The notes under the pieces are model-generated. The model did no database searches. It was not told the origin of the DNA and saw only the letters and a list, made by a program, of their open reading frames with translations. Positions 42,965-50,896 of a stretch of 64,000 nucleotides of DNA are shown here, one piece after another. Positions within the stretch are counted from its first letter, which is position 1. Each line of letters opens with the position of its first letter. Origin of the DNA: Paenibacillus sp. 1001270B_150601_E10 (GTDB lineage Bacteria > Bacillota > Bacilli > Paenibacillales > Paenibacillaceae). The stretch covers positions 360,157 through 424,156 of the forward strand of contig NZ_JADMOL010000004.1 in the NCBI RefSeq assembly GCF_015558675.1, read 5' to 3'. The position numbers and the translations under genes are program-made.

Positions 42965-44428
42965 ATGAAATGGCGAGCACCTAACATGAAATGGCTGCAA
43001 TCGACCAAGACGCTGGTTGCTTTTGGCGTCATGGCACTCGGAGCAGCGGGTACCCTGGCATTCGCGGATACCGCATCCGCACACGGCTACATAGAAGCGC
43101 CTGCAAGCCGTGCATATCTATGCAAATTGCAGCAAAATACAGGCTGTGGAGCAGTTCAGTATGAGCCGCAAAGCGTAGAGACAAAAGGCAACTTCCCAGA
43201 TGCTGGTCCAGCAGACGGCAAGCTTGCAAGTGGCGGCATCTTCCTAGAGCTTGACGAGCAAACGCCTACTCGCTGGAAGAAAGTTGATATGAACACCGGC
43301 AAAAATACGTTTACTTGGTATTTGACTGCGCCACACAGCACGAAAGAATGGAAGTACTATATTACGAAAAAAGATTGGGATCCAAATCAGCCGCTGAAGC
43401 GCTCTGATCTTGAGCTGATCGCGAAGTTTGAAGATGGCGGCAAGAAGCCAGCCAACCGCACATCCCATGACATTACAATCCCAGCTGACCGTACGGGCTA
43501 TCATGTACTGCTTGGCGTATGGGAAATTGCTGATACTGGCAATGCCTTCTATCAAGTTGTAGACCTTAACCTCCGCAATGGTGGACAAGTTCAGCCACCT
43601 TCTGTACCGACTCAACTCCTTTCTCCATCCCAAACGGATAAGAGCATTACCCTAAGCTGGTTGCCTTCTTCCGCATCCCAAGGAATCAAGCATTATGAAA
43701 TCAACCGCAATGGAAGCAAGGTAGGCACTTCGACGACTCCTACGTACACAGACAATGGCCTTCTGCCATCTACTGCGTATACGTACACGGTTGTTGCTGT
43801 AGATCAAGCAGGCAATCGTTCTCAAGCAAGTGCACCGCTTAGCGTGTCAACGAAGGCAACTGTAGCGGACAATGAAGCGCCATCTGTGCCGACAGATGTA
43901 GTAGGCCATCCGATGGAGAAGAGCATTCATTTAATGTGGAAAGCATCCACCGACAATGTTGGTGTTGTGAAATATGATATTTACCGTAACAATCAGCTCG
44001 TAGGTTCTTCCGCTACGAACTCCTATATGGATGAAGGTCTGACTCCTGCAACAAGCTACAGCTATACCATTGTAGCAGTGGATGGAGCAGGCAATCGTTC
44101 CGCGAAAAGCAGCGCAGTGAGCGTAAAGACGAAGGAAGAAGAGGCGCCAAGCGAATATCCAGCTTGGGATAGCAGCAAAGTGTACACATTGGGCAATCGT
44201 GTTGTATACGGCGGCTTGGTTTATGAAGCAAAATGGTGGACACAGGGCAACCAGCCAAACAAGTCTGATGCTTGGAAGCTTGTAAGCGAAGTAACGTTAG
44301 ATTGGACTAGCGACAGCGTCTACGTTAGCGGCGATGTCGTTACCTTTGAAGGGAAGAAGTATCAAGCGAAGTGGTGGACAAAAGGCGAGCAGCCTGGCGT
44401 GTCCAGCGTATGGATGCTTGTTTCTTAA
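42965..44428 (+). CDS. AA10 lytic polysaccharide monooxygenase with two Fn3 and two CBM5/12 domains (copy 3)
   Basis: A 487-residue secreted copper enzyme. The signal peptide ends ADTASA; the mature chain starts with His40 (HGYIEAPASR) and the second brace His is in LTAPHSTKEWKYY. HVLLGVWEIADTGNAFY is the AA10 core. Two Fn3 domains follow (about 215-300 and 305-395), then two tandem chitin-binding modules, each with YxAKWWTxGxQP. Copies 1 and 2 have one module of another subtype, so this paralogue is older and may prefer a different surface, such as crystalline chitin or cellulose. GGGAGGAAACGATAACAA precedes the ATG. Confidence 0.94.
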   Translation: MKWRAPNMKWLQSTKTLVAFGVMALGAAGTLAFADTASAHGYIEAPASRAYLCKLQQNTGCGAVQYEPQSVETKGNFPDAGPADGKLASGGIFLELDEQTPTRWKKVDMNTGKNTFTWYLTAPHSTKEWKYYITKKDWDPNQPLKRSDLELIAKFEDGGKKPANRTSHDITIPADRTGYHVLLGVWEIADTGNAFYQVVDLNLRNGGQVQPPSVPTQLLSPSQTDKSITLSWLPSSASQGIKHYEINRNGSKVGTSTTPTYTDNGLLPSTAYTYTVVAVDQAGNRSQASAPLSVSTKATVADNEAPSVPTDVVGHPMEKSIHLMWKASTDNVGVVKYDIYRNNQLVGSSATNSYMDEGLTPATSYSYTIVAVDGAGNRSAKSSAVSVKTKEEEAPSEYPAWDSSKVYTLGNRVVYGGLVYEAKWWTQGNQPNKSDAWKLVSEVTLDWTSDSVYVSGDVVTFEGKKYQAKWWTKGEQPGVSSVWMLVS

Positions 44429-44808
44429 TTGAATCTCATGTTTGACGATTAAACCCCTAATCTTTTAGAAGCCCAGTGCCGTTTGGCGCTGGGCTTCCTT
44501 GTGCAGGAACGAGACTATATTAAGTGTGTAGAGTCCGTTACATGTGTTTCAGTGGAGTCAGCCTCATATGCTGCAAGCAGTGAGACCCTAGTTTGAGTTC
44601 TTCATGAGAAGCTATAGACAAAACATATATATTTTAATTTGGTATGTAGGGATATAGCTTATGGGCTTACAATAATAGAATAGAGACCTGAATTTACCGC
44701 AATTTTGAGGTGGTTTTACCTTGTAATAGCGCCTTGAACAGTGATCTCGGAGTTGTTTATGCATTACCACACAAGTTAATCAAGCTCATAGAATGGAGGA
44801 CATAGTTC
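44429..44808. other. gap between LPMO copy 3 and NADAR gene
   Basis: About 380 bases. Apart from the LPMO terminator I see no structure or gene; it must hold the NADAR gene promoter. Confidence 0.5.
44468..44500 (+). terminator. terminator of LPMO copy 3
   Basis: GAAGCCCAGTGCC / GGCGCTGGGCTTC, 13-bp stem with one mismatch, loop GTTT, followed by CTTGTG. Confidence 0.8.
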
Positions 44809-45378
44809 ATGGCAATCATACAAAACATTGAAATGCTGATCCAAGAAGCGCAGCGCTCCAAGGTAAAGTATCTATTCTTCTGGGGACACACTCCCAAAGA
44901 TCATACGATAGTCGATAAAGCCTGCTTCAGCCAATGGTATCCTGCTGCTTTTATAGAAGATAACATTACTTATCACACGGCAGAGCATTATATGATGGCA
45001 AAGAAGGCCGAGTTATTTCAGGATATCGCTATCCGCGATCAGATCGTAGAGCAATCCCATCCGAATCAAGCGAAGGCATTGGGACGCAAGGTGCGCTATT
45101 TTGATGAAAAAGTATGGGATGAGCATAAGTTTGCTATTGTTCAGCAAGGTAACCTGTTAAAGTTCAGTCAACATGCCCCGCTGATGGAGTATCTTCTTCA
45201 GACAGGAGATCGTATTCTCGTAGAAGCAAGTCCGTATGATAAAGTGTGGGGGATCGGGATGGCTCAGGATCATCCTCATGCGGAACAGCCCGCTCGTTGG
45301 CGTGGGGAGAATTTGTTAGGATTTGCATTGATGGCCGTAAGAGAGCAGTTGAGAAAGTCATCAATCTCATTGTTGTAG
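44809..45378 (+). CDS. NADAR family N-glycosidase (YbiA-like)
   Basis: A 189-residue protein of the NADAR/DUF1768 fold. Conserved parts: FFWGH, ACFSQWYPAAF, YHTAEHYMMAKKAELF, GRKVRYFDEKVWDEHK, and DKVWGIGMAQDHPHAE with ARWRGENLLGFALM. The family includes YbiA, which cleaves N-glycosidic bonds of early riboflavin intermediates, and members that remove ADP-ribose from guanine bases. No DarT-type toxin or rib gene is beside it, so the exact substrate is open. Ribosome site GGAGGACATAGTTC. Confidence 0.9.
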   Translation: MAIIQNIEMLIQEAQRSKVKYLFFWGHTPKDHTIVDKACFSQWYPAAFIEDNITYHTAEHYMMAKKAELFQDIAIRDQIVEQSHPNQAKALGRKVRYFDEKVWDEHKFAIVQQGNLLKFSQHAPLMEYLLQTGDRILVEASPYDKVWGIGMAQDHPHAEQPARWRGENLLGFALMAVREQLRKSSISLL

Positions 45379-45389
45379 GAATAGGATAG

Positions 45390-45424
45390 AAGCTGCTGAT
45401 TCTTAAATGACTCGGCAGCTTTTT
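45390..45424 (+). terminator. terminator of the NADAR gene
   Basis: AAGCTGC / GCAGCTT stem followed by TTTATA, 12 bases after the stop. Confidence 0.8.
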
Positions 45425-45442
45425 ATATGAGGCACACTATTT

Positions 45443-45470
45443 TTGATCCATATACGCATTGTGATAAAAT
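45443..45470 (+). promoter_or_regulatory. promoter of the Mug-type glycosylase gene
   Basis: TTGATC (45443-45448), 16 bases, TAAAAT (45465-45470). Leader of about 30 bases. Confidence 0.6.
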
Positions 45471-45504
45471 TTAATTTAGCTTCACAGAAAGGGAGGCTGG
45501 AACG

Positions 45505-46002
45505 ATGAACCCTATTCCAGATCATTTGGCGCCGAATCTTAACATTCTCTTTGTTGGCTACAACCCGAGTCTACGCTCTGGCGAGACAGGCCATCACTAT
45601 GCCAACCCTAGAAATCGGTTCTGGACGATTCTGCATCGTGCAGATATCACACCTAGATTATTCCGTGCAGATGAAGATCAGGATTTGCTTGAATTGGGGT
45701 ATGGCTTCACGAATATCGTAGCACGGCCAACTCGGACAGCAGCAGAGATCTCGGTAGCGGAATATGCGGAAGGAAGAGAGCTCTTGCGAGCCAAAGTGGA
45801 GAAGTATCGTCCTAAGGTGGTATGTTTCGTTGGAAAAGGCGTCTATGAAGCCTTTAGCGGCAAAAAGCAGGTGGAGTGGGGGTATCAAGCGGAGCCCATT
45901 GTTGAAGGGGTTCGAGCCTTTGTTGCACCATCCTCGAGCGGTCTCGTTCGGATGAAGCTGGAGGAGATTGTAGAAATTTTTAAAGGGATCCATGAAGCTT
46001 GA
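45505..46002 (+). CDS. mug: mismatch-specific uracil/thymine DNA glycosylase (Mug/TDG type)
   Basis: A 165-residue enzyme of the uracil-DNA glycosylase superfamily, family 2. Motif 1 is FVGYNPSLRSGETGHHYANP (GxNPS with the catalytic Asn), followed by NRFWTILHRA; motif 2 is APSSSGLVRM, the intercalating loop. It removes uracil or thymine opposite guanine and alkylated cytosines. AAAGGGAGGCTGGAACG precedes the ATG. Next to the NADAR gene but with separate promoter and terminator. Confidence 0.9.
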   Translation: MNPIPDHLAPNLNILFVGYNPSLRSGETGHHYANPRNRFWTILHRADITPRLFRADEDQDLLELGYGFTNIVARPTRTAAEISVAEYAEGRELLRAKVEKYRPKVVCFVGKGVYEAFSGKKQVEWGYQAEPIVEGVRAFVAPSSSGLVRMKLEEIVEIFKGIHEA

Positions 46003-46079
46003 TATGGAAGTGAAATCATTCTATTCCACAAAATAGAAATATGCTATGATAGTCGTAGTTTGCTGAGGGAGGGGAAAGT

Positions 46080-46754
46080 TTGGCGAAGTTTGCCTTGTTT
46101 AGTCTGCTGTGGTTCCTGCTCGGAAATCCATTTGTAGCGATTATTGTATTGCTCATTATTGCGTATGTATTGGATCGCCGCTTTATCGGGATATCCCCAA
46201 GTCTGATTCGGCCGATCAAGAGAAGACAGCGGATCGGGAAGCTGAAGCAGGAGCTTAGCATAAGCCCGCACAATCTGTCTGCAAAGCAGGAGCTTGGACA
46301 CCTTCTTATCGAATCAAAGCGTTATCGGGAGGCGCGTGAGGTGCTGGAGCCGATTCGGGATCGGATGGACCAGTCGGCTGAGTATTTGGACGACCTTGGG
46401 ACAGCCTATTTGCATACAGGAGATAGTTCCTTAGGGGAGGCCGCAATACGGGAAGCATTAGAGTTGAACCCGAGGGTGAAGTACGGCGAGCCTTATTTGC
46501 GACTGGCGGCTCTGTATTCTGCAGCCGACAAGACGAAGGCGCTGCATGAGTTGAATGAGTTGAAGCTGCTTAACTCCTCCTCCTGCGAGGTTTATTATCG
46601 CATGGGAATTCTTTATGCGCAGATGGACCGGAAGACCGAGGCAAAGGCAGCATGGCAGGAAGCCGTTCGGGTATACCAAGGGTTACCGAAGTATCTGCGC
46701 CGCAAGGAGCGGGGCTGGATGATCCGGAGCCGTTATAAGAGCATGGGATCATGA
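46080..46754 (+). CDS. membrane-anchored TPR protein
   Basis: A 224-residue protein with one or two N-terminal membrane segments (residues 3-32, ALFSLLWFLLGNPFVAIIVL) and then a helical domain of about four TPR-like repeats (NLSAKQELGHLLIESKRYRE, AEYLDDLGTAYLHTGDSSLG, PYLRLAALYSAADKTKALHE, YYRMGILYAQMDRKTEAKAA). Such domains hold other proteins. Start is TTG 46080 behind GAGGGAGGGGAAAG. Its partner is not visible; no operon neighbours. Confidence 0.85.
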   Translation: MAKFALFSLLWFLLGNPFVAIIVLLIIAYVLDRRFIGISPSLIRPIKRRQRIGKLKQELSISPHNLSAKQELGHLLIESKRYREAREVLEPIRDRMDQSAEYLDDLGTAYLHTGDSSLGEAAIREALELNPRVKYGEPYLRLAALYSAADKTKALHELNELKLLNSSSCEVYYRMGILYAQMDRKTEAKAAWQEAVRVYQGLPKYLRRKERGWMIRSRYKSMGS

Positions 46755-46866
46755 CGATGAACATCTTAACGGACGGTTCTACCTGTAGAGAAAGGTGACA
46801 GCTGCAAGTGTAAAGCTGCCGGACAACAGGCATTTTGTATGTATGAACAGGTTTATAGGGTGCTTC

Positions 46867-46932
46867 AAGAGGTTCTTGAGCGTTTGGATACGCGCATTCC
46901 GGTGCGTTCAAGCGTGAAGGACCTCTTTTCTA
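46867..46932 (+). terminator. long terminator hairpin after the TPR gene
   Basis: Outer stem AAGAGGTTCTT / AAGGACCTCTT with further inner pairing through GCGTTTGG/TCAAGCG and ACGC/GCGT, followed by TTC. It is 110 bases after the stop. Confidence 0.6.
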
Positions 46933-47256
46933 TGAGGAAAACAGCGCTCTTGATTAATAATCATTCTCCACAATTGATCATCAAAACGTAAAATTTGCTT
47001 AAAAATTTCACTAAAATCGTTATCCACATCACAGGCAGCGAAGGCCACTCAGCGTTATACTAATATGCCGGGAGTTTGGAGAGCCTGTCCATCTTTTCTA
47101 TCTCAATTGATGGAGGGCATACAGGGTGAAGGACATATCTTTCAGCCGAAATCACCAGCTTCTCGGGGGAATGTCGGCAGAGCGTGCAGCATGCCTTGGA
47201 TCGCGAGCCCGCTCGCAGCATGCTCAAGCACGTATAACATAAGCGAGGGTGAAACC
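46933..47256 (+). promoter_or_regulatory. nrdD upstream region with GC-rich leader
   Basis: The first 130 bases are AT-rich and should hold the promoter. From about 47066 the sequence is GC-rich, with inverted repeats (GCATGC at two places around 47189-47222; GGGTGAA / TCACC). It may be a structured leader. A GAAGGCCACT run at 47040 recalls a B12 box, but the rest of a cobalamin riboswitch is missing. No clear NrdR or FNR box seen. Confidence 0.4.
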
Positions 47257-49371
47257 ATGCAGATTATAAAAAGAGATGGTCGAACAGCAGAATTCGATAA
47301 TCAAAAGATTGTGAACGCCGTTAGCAAGGCGATGGTCGCAATCCGTATGGAGGACGATGGACAGCTTGCCCGTCATGTGGCAGATGCCGTCGAGCATAAG
47401 CTGCTTAAGCAGAAGGAAGCAACGGTTGAAGCGATTCAGGAGCTTGTGGAGCTTGAGCTGATGAAGTCGAAGAATAAGGAACTCGCGAAGGCTTATATTC
47501 GTTATCGCCATGAGCGGAATGAATTCAGACATAAGATTAACAGCATCGATAAGAAGATCAGCGAGCTTGTTCAAATGGACGAGACCGTGACGAACGAGAA
47601 CGGCAACAAGGATGCGAATGTGTTCAACACGAAGCGGGATTTGCTTGCTGGTGTAGTCGCGAAGGATTATGCGCTTCGTAAAATGCTGCCCAAGCACATT
47701 GTGGATGCGCATGTGAGCGGAGATCTTCATTTTCATGACTTGGATTACTCGCCTTTCTTCTCCATGTACAACTGTATGCTGATAGATTTTAAAGGCATGC
47801 TGGAGAATGGCTTTACCATTGGCAACGCGGATGTAGAGACGCCGAAGTCAATCTCTACTGCGACGGCACTCGTCTCGCAGATCGTGGCGAATGTGTCCTC
47901 GAACATCTATGGGGGGACATCCTTCAATCGTGCGGACGAGGTGCTGGAGCCTTATGCGGAGAAGTCGTATATCAAGCATCTGACCGAGTCGAAGCTATGG
48001 ATCGAGGATGATTCGAAGCAGGATGAATACGCCCGCAAGATGACCAAGAAAGAGATCTATGATTCCATGCAGGCATTGGAATATGAGATCAATACGCTAT
48101 ACAACTCGAATGGACAAACGCCATTTTTGACCATTAACTTCGGTCTTGGAACGTCTTGGTACTGCCGTGAGATTCAGAAGAGCATGATGCAGATACGCAT
48201 CGATGGACTTGGTCGCGGCAAGAAGACGGCGGTATTCCCTAAGCTGGTGTTCACGCTGAAGCGAGGCGTTAACCTTGAGCCCCAGGATCCAAACTATGAT
48301 ATAAAGCAGTTGGCGCTCGAATGCGCAACGAAGCGCATGTACCCAGATATTTTGAGCTATGACAAGATTGTAGAGATCACAGGCGACTTTAAAGCACCTA
48401 TGGGCTGCCGTTCTTTCCTGTCTTCCTACCAGGAGAATGGCGAATACATTACAGACGGACGCAACAATTTGGGCGTGGTGACGCTGAATCTGCCGCGTAT
48501 CGCGATAGCATCTGGCGGAGATCAGGAGACGTTCTGGAAGCTTCTGCAGGATAAGCTCGAGCTCTCTCATGAGGCATTGGAGTACCGAATCTCGACACTC
48601 GAGAAGGCACATCCGCAGAATGCGCCGATTCTGTATCAGTATGGAGCAACCGGCAAACGTCTTGATGTCGATGATCGAGTGATGGATATCTTCGAAAATG
48701 GTCGTGCGACCGTATCTTTAGGCTATATTGGCCTTCATGAAGTTGTAACGGTATTTTTCGGCAACGACTGGCAGCAGAATCCAGAGGCGAAGGCGTTCAG
48801 CATCCAAGTGCTGTCCACGATGAAGGATGCCGTGAATGCTTGGAAGGATGAATCCGGCTTTGCCTACGGGTTGTACGGTACGCCATCCGAATCCTTGACA
48901 GACCGCTTCTGTCGTCTCGATAAAGCGAAGTTTGGCTCGATTGAACATATTACGGATAAAGATTATTATACGAACTCCTTCCATTACGATGTTCGGAAAA
49001 GTCCAGATCCATTTGAGAAAATTGATTTTGAGAAGGATTATCCGTTTTACTCGTCTGGCGGATTCATTCATTATGTTGAATTCCCGTCACTGATCAACAA
49101 TCCGAAGGGGCTTGAAGCAGTATGGGATTATGCTTATGACCGTGTTGGATATTTCGGAACCAATACGCCGATTGACCGCTGCTATGAGTGCAGCTACGAA
49201 GGAGAGTTTGAATCGACGGAAATTGGTTTCCAATGCCCGAATTGCGGCAACAACAACCCTCAAACCTCTTCTTGCGTTAGACGACTATGCGGATATTTGG
49301 GTTCTGTCATTCAGCGTCCGGTGATCAAGGGGCGCCGCCTTGAAATTCAAAGCCGCAAGAAGCATATGTAA
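47257..49371 (+). CDS. nrdD: anaerobic ribonucleoside-triphosphate reductase NrdD
   Basis: A 704-residue class III reductase that makes deoxynucleotides without oxygen. Order: N-terminal ATP-cone (QIIKRDGRTAEFDNQKIVNA), glycyl radical barrel with HDLDYSPFFSMYNCM, zinc ribbon (CYECSYEG, CPNCG) and the C-terminal glycyl radical site RRLCGYLG. ATG 47257 is chosen since it starts the ATP-cone and GCGAGGGTG precedes it; the frame runs 64 codons further up through non-coding leader. Followed by its activase nrdG 14 bases on. It suits the anaerobic nitrate respiration set. Confidence 0.97.
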   Translation: MQIIKRDGRTAEFDNQKIVNAVSKAMVAIRMEDDGQLARHVADAVEHKLLKQKEATVEAIQELVELELMKSKNKELAKAYIRYRHERNEFRHKINSIDKKISELVQMDETVTNENGNKDANVFNTKRDLLAGVVAKDYALRKMLPKHIVDAHVSGDLHFHDLDYSPFFSMYNCMLIDFKGMLENGFTIGNADVETPKSISTATALVSQIVANVSSNIYGGTSFNRADEVLEPYAEKSYIKHLTESKLWIEDDSKQDEYARKMTKKEIYDSMQALEYEINTLYNSNGQTPFLTINFGLGTSWYCREIQKSMMQIRIDGLGRGKKTAVFPKLVFTLKRGVNLEPQDPNYDIKQLALECATKRMYPDILSYDKIVEITGDFKAPMGCRSFLSSYQENGEYITDGRNNLGVVTLNLPRIAIASGGDQETFWKLLQDKLELSHEALEYRISTLEKAHPQNAPILYQYGATGKRLDVDDRVMDIFENGRATVSLGYIGLHEVVTVFFGNDWQQNPEAKAFSIQVLSTMKDAVNAWKDESGFAYGLYGTPSESLTDRFCRLDKAKFGSIEHITDKDYYTNSFHYDVRKSPDPFEKIDFEKDYPFYSSGGFIHYVEFPSLINNPKGLEAVWDYAYDRVGYFGTNTPIDRCYECSYEGEFESTEIGFQCPNCGNNNPQTSSCVRRLCGYLGSVIQRPVIKGRRLEIQSRKKHM

Positions 49372-49385
49372 GCGGGGCTTTTAAG

Positions 49386-49889
49386 ATGCATGTTGCGGAT
49401 TATAAGAAGTTTGACCTGTTAAATGGGATCGGGATGCGATGCAGCCTGTTTGTGAGCGGTTGTCCTCATCACTGCAAGGGCTGCTTTAACGCTCCTGCCT
49501 GGAATTACAATTATGGCAGTGTGTATACGAAGGAGCTTGAGGATCAGATCATTCAGGATCTGAATGCACCGGATATTCGAATGAGCGGATTGTCCCTGCT
49601 CGGTGGCGAGCCCTTCGCCAATGTGGAGGGGCTTCTTCCTCTGTTGGACCGTGTGAAGCGGGAATGCAAGGACAAAGACGTCTGGTGCTGGACAGGCTAT
49701 ACCTTCGATGAAATTATGGCTTGTGAGACCAAACGGTCCATGATCGGCTATATCGATGTGTTAATCGATGGCAAGTTTGTCTTGGAAGAGCGTGACCTTA
49801 CGCTGCGGTTTCGTGGCTCGCGCAATCAGCGTATTTTGGATGTGCAAAAGAGCCTTGCAGTGGGAGAAGCGATGGTTTGGGAAGGGTAA
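49386..49889 (+). CDS. nrdG: anaerobic ribonucleotide reductase activating protein NrdG
   Basis: A 167-residue radical SAM activase. The cluster motif CPHHCKGC lies in FVSGCPHHCKGCFNAPAWNY; SLLGGEPFANVEG is the SAM-binding GGE motif; WCWTGYTFDEI is typical of NrdG. It makes the glycyl radical on NrdD. Cotranscribed with nrdD, stop followed by a strong terminator. Confidence 0.97.
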   Translation: MHVADYKKFDLLNGIGMRCSLFVSGCPHHCKGCFNAPAWNYNYGSVYTKELEDQIIQDLNAPDIRMSGLSLLGGEPFANVEGLLPLLDRVKRECKDKDVWCWTGYTFDEIMACETKRSMIGYIDVLIDGKFVLEERDLTLRFRGSRNQRILDVQKSLAVGEAMVWEG

Positions 49890-49916
49890 ATAAAAATATT
49901 AATATGATACTGCAAG

Positions 49917-49960
49917 CCGAAGACGCTGTTGACAATAACAACGGTGTCTTCGGTTTTTTT
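49917..49960 (+). terminator. terminator of nrdDG
   Basis: CCGAAGAC / GTCTTCGG with inner GTTG/CAAC pairing, followed by seven T. Confidence 0.93.
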
Positions 49961-50132
49961 ATTTCTGGAAAGGCATCCAAAAAAATAGCGCGGGGCGGAT
50001 CTGTTTTATAAGTAGTTATGATTCAACAAATGTTCACTAAATAATTAATTCATTCCATTGAATTCATCGTGAAACGCTATACGGCTTCATGCTGCTGAGG
50101 GGGACGGGTCACGAACAACAAGGATTGGAAGA
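49961..50132. other. gap without recognised feature
   Basis: About 170 bases between the nrdG terminator and the antitoxin RNA promoter. I see nothing in it. Confidence 0.5.
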
Positions 50133-50161
50133 TTGAGGTATAGGGCAGGCTGTGCTATGAT
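50133..50161 (+). promoter_or_regulatory. promoter of the antisense antitoxin RNA
   Basis: TTGAGG (50133-50138), 17 bases, TATGAT (50156-50161). The start would be about 50168, reading towards the toxin gene. Confidence 0.6.
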
Positions 50162-50165
50162 AAGA

Positions 50166-50200
50166 ATAATAAAGGGACTCGTGCTGGTAACACGAATCCC
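50166..50200 (-). terminator. terminator of the toxin mRNA
   Basis: On the minus strand GGGATTCGTG / CACGAGTCCC (10 bp with one G-T pair, loop TTACCAG) is followed by TTTATTATTC. It overlaps the start of the antisense RNA. Confidence 0.7.
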
Positions 50201-50287
50201 CACAACTGCCGCTTCAAAGGCGGTGGCTATACGGAAGGTACTCAAGAATGAGCCGTTATCCTAGGTCAAGGGCGGCTCATTTCCTTT
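50168..50287 (+). ncRNA. candidate antisense antitoxin RNA of the type I toxin
   Basis: From the promoter at 50133 a transcript of about 120 bases would run to a terminator made by ATGAGCCG / CGGCTCAT (50248-50280) followed by TTCCTTTT. It is complementary to the whole 3' untranslated part of the toxin message and to the last codons. That is the convergent, 3'-overlapping arrangement of BsrG/SR4 and TxpA/RatA in Bacillus subtilis. Size and ends are inferred. Confidence 0.55.
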
Positions 50288-50360
50288 TATGGAAGGACAG
50301 AATCAAGACGACAAATGTCCCGAAGGAAAGCATCAGTGTTAACGCCTCGTATACTGTCAT
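50277..50360 (-). CDS. holin-like type I toxin, 27 residues
   Basis: A complete tiny gene, ATG at 50360, TGA at 50277-50279, preceded by GAAAGGAGGTGATAGC, a perfect ribosome site. The product starts MTVYEALTLMLSFGTFV, continues with a hydrophobic helix and ends SFHKRK. This is the pattern of the holin-like toxin family (PF16935 type), whose members insert into the membrane. The Shine-Dalgarno sequence is held in a hairpin (50361-50388) and an antisense RNA overlaps the 3' end. Together this reads as a type I toxin-antitoxin pair. No phage genes are near. Confidence 0.82.
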   Translation of the reverse strand: MTVYEALTLMLSFGTFVVLILSFHKRK

Positions 50361-50388
50361 GCTATCACCTCCTTTCGGAGATCATAGC
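50361..50388 (-). promoter_or_regulatory. hairpin masking the toxin ribosome site
   Basis: GCTATGATCTCC / GGAGGTGATAGC, 12 positions with a single G-G mismatch and one G-T pair, closed by a GAAA tetraloop. The Shine-Dalgarno GGAGG is fully paired. Slow or conditional translation is a known property of type I toxin messages. Confidence 0.75.
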
Positions 50389-50422
50389 AACCGCCCTTGA
50401 AAGCCGATTCAGTTGTGTTACT

Positions 50423-50428
50423 ATCATA
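50423..50428 (-). promoter_or_regulatory. extended -10 promoter of the toxin gene
   Basis: On the minus strand TGGTATGAT is an extended -10 element; the -35 is poor (TGTTTA at 16 bases). The message would start about 50416. Confidence 0.55.
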
Positions 50429-50660
50429 CCATAATTTGCTAGAGTAAACACCGTAGAAGATTTACGTTTGAAAACCATTCCAATATCGCCTTTGGCCATA
50501 TAGTTGCTAAGGGTTCATGGAAGAGAGAAGGGGGATCCCCTTCTTTTCTTGTTTTAATGATGAAATGACCGCCTCTAACTCCTCTAACTGCCATCGCCTT
50601 CCCGGCAACCCGCACCATTTCCCTGATTAGAATCAAGACCAACCGCTTTGGCCGTATAAA

Positions 50661-50792
50661 TTAGCGTGCAACGGTCATATGTTCGCTCATATGTCCGTCC
50701 TCTACCGCTTGCCCAACTACCCCGGCAGCGGCTTTTTTTGCTGCATCTGAGCATGCATGCCCTTGCTGCTTCATGGACCTTAAACCATTCAT
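50661..50792 (-). CDS. possible 43-residue protein (doubtful)
   Basis: A short frame from ATG 50792 (or ATG 50774, 37 residues) to TAA, product with SDAAKKAAAGVVGQAVEDG. Ribosome site is weak (AGGTCAGGC). An inverted repeat GAAGGGG/CCCCTTC follows on this strand at about 50524-50541. I do not recognise it; it could be a remnant or noise. Given only because it is the one frame in this gap with protein-like composition. Confidence 0.25.
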   Translation of the reverse strand: MNGLRSMKQQGHACSDAAKKAAAGVVGQAVEDGHMSEHMTVAR

Positions 50793-50833
50793 GCCTGACC
50801 TGATAATTCATAAGAATCTTTTTTAATCTTAGG

Positions 50834-50862
50834 TTTACAATATTAGTAAAAAGTGATATCAT
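50834..50862 (+). promoter_or_regulatory. promoter of the SPFH operon
   Basis: TTTACA (50834-50839), 17 bases, TATCAT (50857-50862), 34 bases before the SPFH start. Confidence 0.65.
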
Positions 50863-50896
50863 AAAAATATCAAAACAATATAAAGGAGTGGGGTAA

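Noticed and set aside
47040-47110. Cobalamin riboswitch before nrdD
   Set aside because: GAAGGCCACT and a GGAGAGCCTG-like stretch recall the 3' half of a B12 riboswitch, but the conserved GGGAA and GGTGAA-type parts that should precede them are absent; the upstream bases are AT-rich.
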